Positions 1-8,698 of a stretch of DNA of 15,511 nucleotides are shown piece after piece (the stretch's first letter is position 1; each line of letters starts with the position of its first letter). Source of the DNA: Gammaproteobacteria bacterium (GTDB lineage: Bacteria; Pseudomonadota; Gammaproteobacteria; HTCC5015); NCBI GenBank assembly GCA_020630145.1, contig JAHDBX010000007.1, positions 1 to 15,511 on the forward strand. Direction: 5' to 3'. A model generated the notes under the pieces. It was not told the origin of the DNA. It ran no database searches and saw nothing but the letters and a program-made list of their open reading frames with translations. Both the position numbers and the translations under genes were made by a program.

Positions 1-689
1 CGATGTTAGAGCAGCTGGAATCTGTTGCGCGCGACATTGATGCAGATACAAAAACACGTGTTGTAATATTAACAGCAAGTGGCGACAAAGCCTTTTGTGT
101 AGGGGCTGATATTAATGAATGGGCTGCACTAGAAGCCTTGGATATGTGGCGGCACTGGGTTAAGCGTGGCCACCGGGTGTTTGATCAGTGGGCACAGTTA
201 AGACAGCCAGTTATTACTGCCATTAATGGCTATGCTTTTGGTGGTGGTTTGGAGTTAGCCATTGTCGGTGATATTCGTATTGCAGCTACTCATTCACAAT
301 ATTCCTTACCTGAAGCCAGCATATCAACATGCCCAGGTTGGTCGGGTTCACAACGCTTAGTCAAAATAATTGGTACTAGTCAAACGAAATACTTAGCCTT
401 AAGTGGACAACGCTTAAGTGCCCAGGCAGCACTTGCCTGTGGCTTAATACATGAAGAGGTCACCCCAAGTGAACTGCGGGCGCGGGCGCTTGAACTTGCT
501 AATAATATGGCGAGTAAAGCCCCCGTTGCCTTGCAGTTAACTAAGCAACTAGTTAATGCAGCATCTGGTGAAGGTACTGCCGCAGTGCTGGAGTCTATGG
601 CAGCAGCCGTAGCGGCAAGTACTGCTGATGCCAAAGAAGGCATCACAAGTTTTCAAGAAAAACGCCCGCCTAATTATCAAGGGCATTAA
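1..689 (+). CDS. Enoyl-CoA hydratase/isomerase (crotonase) family protein, 5' end cut off
   Basis: Crotonase-fold protein, probably hydrating or isomerising a CoA thioester in the cytoplasm. The frame is open from the window edge. The first ATG (base 3) gives 228 residues against about 255-260 for the family, so roughly 30 N-terminal residues lie upstream and that ATG is probably internal. Seen, numbered from that Met: oxyanion-hole segments AFCVGADI (30-37) and NGYAFGGGLELA (75-86), and both acidic residues typical of hydratases, E84 in GGGLELA and E104 in LPEASI. The usual PGxGGTQRL is PGWSGSQRL here. It is the first visible gene of the catabolic operon, 27 bp before the aldehyde dehydrogenase. 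A CoA-ester enzyme is unexpected beside sugar-oxidising genes; it may act on a non-classical substrate or belong to an adjoining acyl-CoA route. Family call is firm, substrate unknown. Confidence 0.88.
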   Translation, partial: MLEQLESVARDIDADTKTRVVILTASGDKAFCVGADINEWAALEALDMWRHWVKRGHRVFDQWAQLRQPVITAINGYAFGGGLELAIVGDIRIAATHSQYSLPEASISTCPGWSGSQRLVKIIGTSQTKYLALSGQRLSAQAALACGLIHEEVTPSELRARALELANNMASKAPVALQLTKQLVNAASGEGTAAVLESMAAAVAASTADAKEGITSFQEKRPPNYQGH

Positions 690-716
690 TTCCAATATTA
701 ACAATACGAGACAGTT

Positions 717-2231
717 ATGAACGTTAAAAACAAAACGGCTTCTGCTGAGATATTATCTCATCCTCCTTTTCAGGGAAAACTATTTATCAATGGTGAATGG
801 GTTAATGCCGAAGATGGTGCAAGCCTAGAGCGTTATTCGCCTGCACATAACAAATTGGTTGCAACATATGCGCAAGCAGGTGTTGCCGATGCAGAGAAAG
901 CGATAGCGGCAGCAAGGCAAGCGTTTGATAAAGGACCCTGGCCAAGAATGTTAGGTGCTGAGCGTGCTGAGGTTTTACGTAAAGTAGCAGATGGTATTCT
1001 TGCAAAGAAACATGAAATAGCTTTATTAGAAACATTAGAAAACGGTAAGCCATTAGAACAATCCTTAGCTGAAATAGAAGGTGCTGCTGATCTTTGGCAC
1101 TATGCAGCAACACTTGCGCGTAACTTGCATGGAGATAGTTATAACACCTTGGGGCAAGATACTTTAGGTGTTGTGCTGCGCGACCCTATTGGTGTAGTAA
1201 GTATGATCACACCTTGGAATTTCCCTTTCTTAATTGCTAGTCAAAAATTACCTTTTGCGCTTGCAGCGGGTTGTACTGCGGTTGTTAAGCCTGCTGAAGT
1301 GACCTCAGGTACAACGGTAATGCTAGGCGATATTTTGCTTGATGCAGGTATGCCAGCAGGCGTTGTAAATATATTGGTTGGGCGTGGCAGAGTCATTGGT
1401 GAAGTGATGGTGAATCACCAAGATGTTGATATGTTGTCTTTTACTGGTTCGACAGAAGTGGGTAAAAAAGCAGTGGCTAAATCAGCCGAGACTTTGAAAA
1501 AAGTGTCGATGGAGTTAGGTGGCAAGAACCCTCAAATTATTTTTGACGATTGTGATTGGGATGCCGCTGTTGATGCAAGCGTATTTGGTATTTACTTTAA
1601 TGCGGGCCAATGTTGTAACAGTGGTAGCCGTATTCTTGTGCACGAATCTATCGCAGATAAATTTGTTGCTGAAGTAGTTGAACGTTCAAAGCAAGTCAAA
1701 GTAGGTGATCCATTAGTGCCGGGTGTGCAAGTGGGGGCAATTACAACGGACAAACAACTCGAAACTATTTTGTCTCACATCGAAGGTGCACGTAAAGATG
1801 GTGCAAATATTGTATTGGGCGGTTCACGTATAGATGGTGAGGGCATGTATATCGAACCGACTATCGTAACGGGTGTAACACCTGATATGGATATAGCAAA
1901 AGAAGAAGTTTTTGGGCCAGTACTGTCTGTACTGACATTTAAAGATTTAGATGAAGCCATTGAATTAGCAAATTCAACACTGTTTGGTTTGTCTGCTGCG
2001 GTATGGAGTCAAGATTTTTCAACTTGTATTACAGCAGCTCGACGCATTAATGCAGGTACAGTTTGGGTGAATACCTTCCTTGAGGGGCATGCTGAACTAC
2101 CTTTTGGTGGTTATCGTGAAAGTGGGATTGGGCGCGAGTTGGGGCGTGCTTCTGTTGAGGAATATACCGAAACTAAAACTTTGCATATGCACCTTGGTAA
2201 ACGTACTAACTGGTACGTGCCTAAAGATTAA
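717..2231 (+). CDS. NAD(P)-dependent aldehyde dehydrogenase (ALDH superfamily)
   Basis: Cytoplasmic oxidation of an aldehyde to a carboxylic acid. The 504-residue length is normal for the superfamily. Visible landmarks: TPWNFP with the oxyanion Asn N168, VVKPAE with cofactor-binding K191, FTGSTEVG (242-249) of the Rossmann fold, general base E266 in MELGGKNP, and the catalytic thiol in FNAGQCC (294-300), where C300 aligns with the nucleophile and C299 is an extra neighbouring cysteine. KEEVFGPV lies near the C-terminal third. It most resembles the betaine-aldehyde/aromatic-aldehyde branch, but substrate cannot be read from sequence. With an aldolase-like DUF993 protein and a glycerate kinase downstream in the operon, an aldehyde from retro-aldol cleavage, such as glyceraldehyde, is an attractive inferred substrate. 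Start is the ATG 27 bp after the previous stop; its ribosome site is weak (GAGACAG). Confidence 0.93.
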   Translation: MNVKNKTASAEILSHPPFQGKLFINGEWVNAEDGASLERYSPAHNKLVATYAQAGVADAEKAIAAARQAFDKGPWPRMLGAERAEVLRKVADGILAKKHEIALLETLENGKPLEQSLAEIEGAADLWHYAATLARNLHGDSYNTLGQDTLGVVLRDPIGVVSMITPWNFPFLIASQKLPFALAAGCTAVVKPAEVTSGTTVMLGDILLDAGMPAGVVNILVGRGRVIGEVMVNHQDVDMLSFTGSTEVGKKAVAKSAETLKKVSMELGGKNPQIIFDDCDWDAAVDASVFGIYFNAGQCCNSGSRILVHESIADKFVAEVVERSKQVKVGDPLVPGVQVGAITTDKQLETILSHIEGARKDGANIVLGGSRIDGEGMYIEPTIVTGVTPDMDIAKEEVFGPVLSVLTFKDLDEAIELANSTLFGLSAAVWSQDFSTCITAARRINAGTVWVNTFLEGHAELPFGGYRESGIGRELGRASVEEYTETKTLHMHLGKRTNWYVPKD

Positions 2232-2267
2232 AGTTTTTAACAACGTAGTAAAAATTGGAGAGAGGAA

Positions 2268-3524
2268 ATGAAAAAAATGTATATAAAAAAATTAATGTTA
2301 AGTGCGGCATTATCTTTTAGTGTGTCGTTGCCTGCTATTGCTAGCGAAGTAGAAGTGTTGCACTTCTGGACCTCAGGTGGGGAAGGTCAAGCGCTTAATG
2401 TACTTAAAGATAATTTAGAAAAAGAAGGCGTGAACTGGAAGGATATGCCTGTTGCAGGTGGTGGCGGTGGTGATGCTATGACGACACTACGCGCACGAGT
2501 AACATCTGGAAATCCACCTTCTGCAGCATTGCTGATGGGCTTTGATTTATTGGACTGGGCAGACCTTGGTGTATTGTCTAACCTTAATAGCTTAGCAGAA
2601 AAAGAAAACTGGGATGCAGTTGTGCCTGATGCAGTAAAGAAATTTACTAAGGTCGATGGGAAATGGATTGCCGCGCCTTTAGCTATGCACTCTATTAATT
2701 GGGTTTGGGCAAATAAAGAAGTATTAGAAAAATCAGGTGTCAATAAAGAACCTAGAACATGGGATGAATTTATTGCTGCGGCTGAAAAAGTAAAAAAAGC
2801 CGGTTACACAGCTTTGGCACATGGTGGCCAAGCTTGGCAGGAAGCTACGGTTTTTGACAGTGTTGTACTGGCAACAGGTGGCGCAGAGTATTACCGTAAA
2901 GCGTTTATTGATTTGGACAGTGATGCATTAGCTTCGCCGACTATGTTGAGAATATTCCAAAGAATGTCTCAATTACGTGGCTTAGTAGATGATAACTTTT
3001 CAGGTCGTGATTGGAATGTTGCATCTAGCATGGTTATCAGTGGTAAGGCTGGATTTCAAATAATGGGTGATTGGGCAAAAGGCGAGTTTGCTAATGCGAA
3101 TAAAGAACCTAATGTTGATTACTTATGTTTCCCTATGCCTGGAACAGCTGGTAGCGTGTCTTTCTTGTCAAATCAGTTCGCTATGTTTGATGCAGGTAAA
3201 GACAAACGTGCGGCGCAATTAAAAATGGCATCGTTAAGTCTAGACCCTAAAGTACAAGTTGAATTCAACTTGTTCAAAGGTGCAGTACCCGCACGTACAG
3301 ATTTGTCTAATGAGAAATTTGATACTTGTGCTAAAAGAGCCTTGCGTGATATTACTTATGCAAATAAAGCCAACACTTTAGTGGGATCTATTGCTCATGG
3401 TCATGCTGTGCCTGCGGCTATTAAGAATGCTTTTTATGATGTGATTACTAATCACTTTAATGGCCAGTTAAGTGATGCTGAGGCAGCCGCTGAAATGATA
3501 GTTGCTGTAAAAGTAAATAAGTAG
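2268..3524 (+). CDS. Periplasmic sugar (glucose-type) ABC transporter solute-binding protein
   Basis: Periplasmic receptor delivering a carbohydrate to an ABC importer (extracellular solute-binding family 1). The N-terminus is a signal peptide: KK-rich start, hydrophobic core at about residues 9-22, and cleavage predicted after AIA at residue 25. The mature start EVEVLHFWTSGGE, then VAGGGGGDAMTTL, SGNPPSAA, ALAHGGQAWQEATVF and YRKAFIDLD are, from memory, very like the Pseudomonas glucose-binding protein (GltB type). At 418 residues it is full length. The start at 2268 is backed by a strong purine-rich ribosome site (GGAGAGAGGA, 2257-2266), the best in the window and consistent with high expression. 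No permease or ATPase gene lies within 10 kb downstream; they would have to be upstream of the window or elsewhere. The ligand may be a monosaccharide, a sugar derivative or a glycoside. Confidence 0.9.
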   Translation: MKKMYIKKLMLSAALSFSVSLPAIASEVEVLHFWTSGGEGQALNVLKDNLEKEGVNWKDMPVAGGGGGDAMTTLRARVTSGNPPSAALLMGFDLLDWADLGVLSNLNSLAEKENWDAVVPDAVKKFTKVDGKWIAAPLAMHSINWVWANKEVLEKSGVNKEPRTWDEFIAAAEKVKKAGYTALAHGGQAWQEATVFDSVVLATGGAEYYRKAFIDLDSDALASPTMLRIFQRMSQLRGLVDDNFSGRDWNVASSMVISGKAGFQIMGDWAKGEFANANKEPNVDYLCFPMPGTAGSVSFLSNQFAMFDAGKDKRAAQLKMASLSLDPKVQVEFNLFKGAVPARTDLSNEKFDTCAKRALRDITYANKANTLVGSIAHGHAVPAAIKNAFYDVITNHFNGQLSDAEAAAEMIVAVKVNK

Positions 3525-3573
3525 ATATATCAATAAACATGCTATTCATAAATATTTTCAGGGTTTTAAAGGT

Positions 3574-5094
3574 ATGACTACAACGGAACATTATGATGTA
3601 GTTATTATTGGTTCGGGTGTAGGTGGTGGTTCTGTTGCCTTGCAGCTGGCGGGTAGTGATGCACGCGTTTTGGTTTTAGAACGTGGGCCAACCTTACCTC
3701 GTGAAGCACAGAATTGGGATCCAGAAGCGGTATTCTGCGATGAGCGTTATCGCTGTTCTGAAACCTGGTACGCAGATGGAAAACCTTTTAACCCTGGCAT
3801 GTTTTATTTTGTTGGTGGTCATACAAAGTTTTATGGTACAGCAATGTTCCGTTTTCGTGAACAAGACTTTGATGAGCTAAACCATGCAGGTGGTGTATCA
3901 CCTGCATGGCCAATAAAATATGCTGACCTTGAGCCATGGTATGGCCAAGCTGAAAAAATATTTGGCGTACGCGGTCAAGCAGGTGTTGATCCAACCGAGC
4001 CTTTCCGAAGTAGTGAGTTTACGCATGGGCCTGTACCGCATGAACCACTTTTGCTAGATATAGAAAAACGCTTGCAAGCACAAGGCTTGCAGCCTTTTCC
4101 TATGCCCAGTGCAATTGATTCTGGTTCTGGTGGGCGTTGTCAGCGCTGTGCTAATTGTGATGCTTTTCCCTGTAAGGTTGATGCAAAAGGTGATGCTGAA
4201 ATTAAGCTTATTCAACCTGCTACGCAATCAACAAATGTTGAGTTGCGTTCGGGGGTACGTGTTGAACGCTTAATCACAGATGAAAGTGGCCAACGGGTAA
4301 TCGCTGTTGAAGTGGTAGAAGGTAAGAATAAATATAAGATTAATGCTGACTTATTTGTATTAAGCGCAGGCGCTATTAACTCAGCTGCTTTGCTGTTGCG
4401 TTCTGCTAATACTAAGCATTCGCGTGGTTTGGCAAATAGTAGTGATGTTGTTGGGCGTTACTATATGACGCATAACACCTCAGCATTAATGGCTGTACAC
4501 CCATTTAAGATAAATACAACACGTTTTCCTAAAACCTTAGCCGTGCATGATTTCTATTTTGGTGATGAATCATCATCTTATGATAAGCCACTGGGAAGTC
4601 TACAATTGTTAGGGAAAATACGTGAACCCATGTTACGACAACCGCTTTCATATGCACCTAAGTTTGTGCGCACTGCTTTAGCCAATCGTAGTGTTGATTG
4701 GTATGCGCAAAGTGAAGACCTGCCTAGAAAAGATAGCCGCATAAGTTTGCGAGACGATGGCTCTATTAACATGTCGTGGCAACGTAGCAATATGGCTGCA
4801 CATAAACGCTGGGTAAATAAATGCAAGAAAATTTTGCGTAAAACGGGTTACCCCATTGTATTGGCAAAATCGTTTGGTACTGAAGTGGTTTCACATCAAT
4901 GTGGCACTGTACGCTTTGGTGATGATCCAACGAATTCAGCTTTAGATGTGCATTGTAAGGCTTGGGATCATGACAATCTTTATGTTGTCGATACCAGCTT
5001 TTTCCCGTCATCTGCTGCTGTTAACCCGGCTTTAACTTTGGCTGCACAGGCTTTGCGTGTTGGGCGGCATATACGAGAGAATGTTTTATCATGA
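3574..5094 (+). CDS. GMC-family FAD oxidoreductase with Cys-rich segment
   Basis: FAD-dependent oxidation of an alcohol group, probably on a sugar or polyol. Seen in order (506 residues): dinucleotide-binding GSGVGGG (13-19) with FAD-ribose-binding E36 in VLVLERG, a GGHTKFYGTAMFR segment (81-93) typical of GMC enzymes, a four-cysteine cluster C189-x2-C192-x2-C195-x4-C200, and the C-terminal catalytic region with H441 (HQCGT) and N484 (VNPALT). There is no twin-arginine or Sec signal, so it is probably cytoplasmic or membrane-peripheral. Sequences with this cysteine pattern occur, as I recall, in a branch of bacterial GMC enzymes near glucoside/sugar dehydrogenases. The gene follows the sugar-binding protein by 49 bp, and its stop overlaps the next start (ATGA), so it is translationally coupled to the SDR gene. 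Family certain, substrate unknown. Confidence 0.9.
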   Translation: MTTTEHYDVVIIGSGVGGGSVALQLAGSDARVLVLERGPTLPREAQNWDPEAVFCDERYRCSETWYADGKPFNPGMFYFVGGHTKFYGTAMFRFREQDFDELNHAGGVSPAWPIKYADLEPWYGQAEKIFGVRGQAGVDPTEPFRSSEFTHGPVPHEPLLLDIEKRLQAQGLQPFPMPSAIDSGSGGRCQRCANCDAFPCKVDAKGDAEIKLIQPATQSTNVELRSGVRVERLITDESGQRVIAVEVVEGKNKYKINADLFVLSAGAINSAALLLRSANTKHSRGLANSSDVVGRYYMTHNTSALMAVHPFKINTTRFPKTLAVHDFYFGDESSSYDKPLGSLQLLGKIREPMLRQPLSYAPKFVRTALANRSVDWYAQSEDLPRKDSRISLRDDGSINMSWQRSNMAAHKRWVNKCKKILRKTGYPIVLAKSFGTEVVSHQCGTVRFGDDPTNSALDVHCKAWDHDNLYVVDTSFFPSSAAVNPALTLAAQALRVGRHIRENVLS

Positions 5095-5858
5095 GTCAAT
5101 CTAAACCTGTGGCATTAATTACAGGAGCAAAAGGCGGTATTGGTGTCGGTATTGCTGTAGAGCTGGCAAAACGTGGTTTTGACTTAGCACTAACAGATAT
5201 TAATACGGTTAATTCTAGGCATCTAATGAAAGTCATTGAGCCTTATGATGCACGCGCACAGATGTTTAAATGTGATTTGGCAGACACAGATTCGCATGAG
5301 AAGTTGCTTGCAGATGTACTTGCATGGGGTGGCCCAATTAGTACTTTGGTTAACAGTGCGGGTATAGGTTCACCATCACGTGGTGACTTATTGGATATTG
5401 CTCCGAATTCATTAGATCTTGTTCTAAACGTGAACTTGCGTGGCACATTTTTTCTTACTCAAGCTGTAGCTAAACATATGCTTGATACTGAATCTGATCA
5501 TCCCCGCTCAATTATCACAGTGTCTTCTGTTAGTGCAGAAATGGCTTCTATAGAACGAGCCGAGTATTGTATTTCTAAGGCGGGTTTAAGCATGATGATT
5601 AAATTGTTTGCTTTGCGTTTGGCAGAATTGGGGGTGGGTGTTTTTGAAGTTAGACCCGGTATTATTCGTACGCCCATGACCGAGGGTGTAGCAACTAAAT
5701 ATGATCAGCGTATAGCAGATGGCTTAGTGCCAACAGGGCGCTGGGGATACCCCAAAGATGTTGCTGGCCCCGTAGCAACATTGGCTTCTGGTGAGTTTGC
5801 ATTTTCTACTGGCAGCATTATCAATGTTGATGGTGCCTTATCTATTCAAAGGTTTTAG
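5091..5858 (+). CDS. Short-chain dehydrogenase/reductase (classical SDR)
   Basis: NAD(P)-dependent oxidoreductase interconverting a hydroxyl and a keto group; classical SDR of normal length (255 residues). Seen: cofactor motif TGAKGGIG (11-18), acidic D36 at the end of the second strand (TDIN), which favours NAD over NADP, NSAG (88-91), N113, S146 in VSSVSAE, and the Y159-x3-K163 pair in YCISK. The PG motif follows in VRPGIIRTPM. Automatic annotation would call this a 3-ketoacyl-ACP reductase, but the position between two GMC sugar/alcohol dehydrogenases argues for a keto-sugar or polyol substrate. The start ATG overlaps the preceding stop by 4 bases, and the next gene begins two bases after its stop, so three oxidoreductases are made as a coupled set. 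Confidence 0.92.
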   Translation: MSQSKPVALITGAKGGIGVGIAVELAKRGFDLALTDINTVNSRHLMKVIEPYDARAQMFKCDLADTDSHEKLLADVLAWGGPISTLVNSAGIGSPSRGDLLDIAPNSLDLVLNVNLRGTFFLTQAVAKHMLDTESDHPRSIITVSSVSAEMASIERAEYCISKAGLSMMIKLFALRLAELGVGVFEVRPGIIRTPMTEGVATKYDQRIADGLVPTGRWGYPKDVAGPVATLASGEFAFSTGSIINVDGALSIQRF

Positions 5859-5860
5859 TA

Positions 5861-7483
5861 ATGACAAATTATGATTACATAATTACAGGCGGCGGCTCAG
5901 CAGGCAGTGTATTAGCTAACCGTTTAAGCGCTGACCCCGATATAAAAGTATTATTGATTGAAGCGGGTGGTTCTGATTGGCATCCATTTTTTCATTGGCC
6001 AGCAGGCTTTGCAAAAATGACCAAAGGTATTGGCTCTTGGGGTTGGCATACGGTGCCTCAAAAGCATATGAAGAATAGAGTGATACGTTTTACACAAGCA
6101 AAAGTGATAGGCGGTGGTTCGTCAATCAATGCACAAATTTATACGCGCGGCGTGCCTGCTGATTATGATGATTGGGTGAGTCAAGTTGGCGCTGATGGTT
6201 GGTCATATAAAGATGTTTTGCCATATTTTAAACGTTCTGAAAATAATCAACGTTATGCGAATGACTATCATGATTACGGTGGTTTGCTAGGCGTATCAAA
6301 TCCCATTAGTCCTTTACCCGTATGCGAAAGTTTTTTTCAGGCTGGTCAAGAACTAGGTATACCGTTTAATCAAGACTTTAATGGAGCCGAGCAAGAAGGC
6401 TTAGGTTATTACCAATTAACGCAATTAGATGCGAAACGTTCCTCAACGTCGACTGGTTTTTTAAAACCAGCACTAAAGCGAAAGAACTTAACAGTGATGA
6501 TGAAGTCGCAAGTGCTACGTGTTTTACTTGAAAATAATCGTGCTGTAGGTGTAGAGATTACAAGTGGCAATAATGGTAAGCGTAAAACGGTTTATGCAAA
6601 CCGTGAGGTGATTGTTTCATCTGGTGCAATTGGTTCACCTAAACTATTAATGCAATCAGGTATTGGTCCGGCTGAACATTTAGAGTCAGTCGGCGTAAAG
6701 TGCTTACATAATTTGCCGGGTGTCGGGTCAAATTTACAAGACCATTTAGATTTGTTTGTTATTTCTGAATGTACGGGTAATCATAGTTACGATAAATACA
6801 ATAATCCATTTTATGCAGCATGGGCAGGTATTCAGTACTTATTGCTAAAGAAAGGACCTGTTGCTTCGAGTTTATTTGAAACAGGTGGTTTTTGGTATGC
6901 CGATCCTCAAAAACAAGTACGTTCACCTGATATTCAATTTCATTTGGGCCTGGGCTCAGGTATTGAAGCCGGTATAAATAAAATGACTAATCCAGGCATT
7001 ACACTAAATACAGCATATTTGCGACCCAAGTCTCGCGGTACGGTAAGGCTGAGTGCTGCTGATCCCCTTGCTGCACCATTGATTGATCCTAACTATTGGT
7101 CTGACCCTCATGATCGCGATATGGCCATTAAGGGCTTGCGTTTGGCGCGTGACATTATGAATCAAAGTGCACTGAAAGGTTTTGTGCAAAATGAAGTTTT
7201 GCCAGGTGCTGATTTACAGTCTGACGAAGAGTTATTTGATTATGCCTGTGAAAATGCAAAAACAGATCACCATCCTGTCGGTACATGTCGTATGGGGCAA
7301 GAGAGCGATTCTCAAAGTGTGGTAACACCAGAATTAAATTTGATTGGCATAGAAGGTTTGCGCGTTGTTGATGCGTCAGTTATACCTTTTGTGCCTTCAT
7401 GTAATACCAATGCGCCAACAATTATGGTTGCAGAGAAGGGTGCTGATCATATTCTTGGTCGTATTGATGCACCTGTTAAATAG
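5861..7483 (+). CDS. GMC-family FAD oxidoreductase, choline-dehydrogenase-like
   Basis: FAD-dependent alcohol dehydrogenase of 540 residues, closest in organisation to the BetA/AlkJ branch. Seen: GGGSAG (10-15) and E34 in LLIEAGG for FAD binding, GGGSSINAQIYTRG (84-97; first GMC signature), SSGAIGSPKLLMQSGIGP (second GMC signature), H471 in DHHPVGTCRMG and N517 in NTNAPTIMVAEK as the probable catalytic His/Asn pair. It differs from the other GMC gene 0.8 kb upstream: it lacks the cysteine cluster and belongs to another subfamily, so the two are not a recent duplication. Although it resembles choline dehydrogenase, the sugar-type binding protein, DUF993 protein and glycerate kinase around it make glycine-betaine synthesis unlikely. 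It probably passes electrons to the respiratory quinone pool, which is inference from relatives. Confidence 0.91.
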   Translation: MTNYDYIITGGGSAGSVLANRLSADPDIKVLLIEAGGSDWHPFFHWPAGFAKMTKGIGSWGWHTVPQKHMKNRVIRFTQAKVIGGGSSINAQIYTRGVPADYDDWVSQVGADGWSYKDVLPYFKRSENNQRYANDYHDYGGLLGVSNPISPLPVCESFFQAGQELGIPFNQDFNGAEQEGLGYYQLTQLDAKRSSTSTGFLKPALKRKNLTVMMKSQVLRVLLENNRAVGVEITSGNNGKRKTVYANREVIVSSGAIGSPKLLMQSGIGPAEHLESVGVKCLHNLPGVGSNLQDHLDLFVISECTGNHSYDKYNNPFYAAWAGIQYLLLKKGPVASSLFETGGFWYADPQKQVRSPDIQFHLGLGSGIEAGINKMTNPGITLNTAYLRPKSRGTVRLSAADPLAAPLIDPNYWSDPHDRDMAIKGLRLARDIMNQSALKGFVQNEVLPGADLQSDEELFDYACENAKTDHHPVGTCRMGQESDSQSVVTPELNLIGIEGLRVVDASVIPFVPSCNTNAPTIMVAEKGADHILGRIDAPVK

Positions 7484-7499
7484 AAAGACGGAGAATAAA

Positions 7500-8666
7500 A
7501 TGCAAATTCGTTTACCGCAGTTTGACGGTACATTAAAAAATTTTACTTTACAGGCTGAGCCTATATACCCAGACAGTGTAAGTAAAGGTTTCAACCGCAC
7601 AGTATATGCCGCCGCTCATGTGGTTATAGACCCTGTTGCAACAATGGACCCATGGGATGCTTCCCCAGTTGTAGACTGGGATGCAACATTAGCTTTTAGG
7701 GAACATTTATACAAACTCGGTTTTAAAGTTGCAGAAGCAATGGATACGGCACAGCGTGGGATGGGTGTTGATTGGCCAATAGCGCGTGAACTGATGCAAA
7801 GGAGTATTCGTCATGCTCGCTCAGTTGGTGGTGACTTGGCTTGTGGTGTGGGTACTGATCAGTTAGTTGCAACTCACAATACATGCATTGCTGATGTAGA
7901 GGCGGCTTATAGAGAGCAGCTTGAAGTGGTTGAAGCTGAAGGTGGTCGTATTGTGCTTATGGCTAGTCGTGCTTTAAATCAGGTAGCGCGCACGCCAGAT
8001 GATTATCTAAAGCTGTATGGAAAAATATTGCAAGATACAAGTCAACCCGTGGTGTTGCATTGGTTGGGCGAAATGTTTGATTCTGCCTTATATGGTTATT
8101 GGGGAAGTGTCGACCTTAGTCAAGCACTGAAAACAGTCGTGTTATTAATTAATGAAAATGTTGACAAGGTTGAAGGTATTAAAGTTTCCTTACTAGACCC
8201 GCAGTGGGAACTTGAGTTGCGTCGTTTATTGCCTGATAGCGTTAAGCTCTACACTGGAGATGATTTTAATTACGCTGAGTTAATAGCTGGTGATGATGAT
8301 GGTTTTTCTCATGGTCTGCTGGGTATCTTTGACCCCATTGCACCAGTAGCTGCTTCGGCATTAAATGCTTTAGCAGCAGGCGATAAAGCGTTGTATCACC
8401 AATTGCTTGATCCCACTGTTGCATTATCGCGGGAAATTTTTCGTGCGCCAACTAAAAACTATAAAGCCGGTGTTGTTTTTTTAGCATGGTTAAACGGTTA
8501 TCAAAATCATTTTTCTATGGCGGGTGGTTTAGAGTCATCGCGTGGCGTTGCACATTATGCGAAGTTATTTGAACTTGCTGATGCATGTGGTGTTTTAGTT
8601 AACCCAGATCTGGCTTTGTCTCGTATGCGACATTTCTTATCTGTATCGGCTGGTGTAGTTAACTAA
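7500..8666 (+). CDS. DUF993 family protein (dihydrodipicolinate synthase/aldolase superfamily)
   Basis: Probable cytoplasmic TIM-barrel lyase or aldolase of the DapA/NanA superfamily, DUF993 branch, whose reaction is not established to my knowledge. I place the start at the ATG at 7500, preceded by a good ribosome site (CGGAGA), giving 388 residues, the usual family length; the longer in-frame reading back to 7365 overlaps the GMC gene in another frame. Recognised segments: YAAAHVV (36-42), WDATLAFREHL (60-70), VAEAMDTAQRGMG (77-89), ACGVGTDQL (114-122), VLHWLGEMFD (185-194), GIKVSLLD (226-233), YTGDDFNY (251-258), GIFDPIAP (275-282). K228 sits where DapA-type enzymes carry the Schiff-base lysine, but the usual YN.P tyrosine motif is HW at 187-188. 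Upstream oxidoreductases and the downstream glycerate kinase suggest C-C cleavage of an oxidised sugar into C3 units (inference). Confidence 0.85.
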   Translation: MQIRLPQFDGTLKNFTLQAEPIYPDSVSKGFNRTVYAAAHVVIDPVATMDPWDASPVVDWDATLAFREHLYKLGFKVAEAMDTAQRGMGVDWPIARELMQRSIRHARSVGGDLACGVGTDQLVATHNTCIADVEAAYREQLEVVEAEGGRIVLMASRALNQVARTPDDYLKLYGKILQDTSQPVVLHWLGEMFDSALYGYWGSVDLSQALKTVVLLINENVDKVEGIKVSLLDPQWELELRRLLPDSVKLYTGDDFNYAELIAGDDDGFSHGLLGIFDPIAPVAASALNALAAGDKALYHQLLDPTVALSREIFRAPTKNYKAGVVFLAWLNGYQNHFSMAGGLESSRGVAHYAKLFELADACGVLVNPDLALSRMRHFLSVSAGVVN

Positions 8667-8698
8667 GTTATTAAATTTACTATGATGAGAGTATAAGT

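Noticed and set aside
5091..5858. Naming the SDR fabG (3-ketoacyl-ACP reductase).
   Set aside because: The signature motifs are common to all classical SDRs; there is no fatty-acid gene context and the acidic D36 favours NAD.
717..7483. A betB/betA-type choline-to-glycine-betaine pathway (aldehyde dehydrogenase plus choline-dehydrogenase-like GMC).
   Set aside because: The binding protein is of sugar type, there is no BetI or choline transporter, and DUF993 plus glycerate kinase point to sugar catabolism. Superfamily resemblance alone does not support the bet names.
7365..7499. N-terminal extension of the DUF993 reading frame by 45 codons.
   Set aside because: It overlaps the conserved C-terminus of the GMC gene in another frame, while the ATG at 7500 has a good ribosome site and gives the usual family length.
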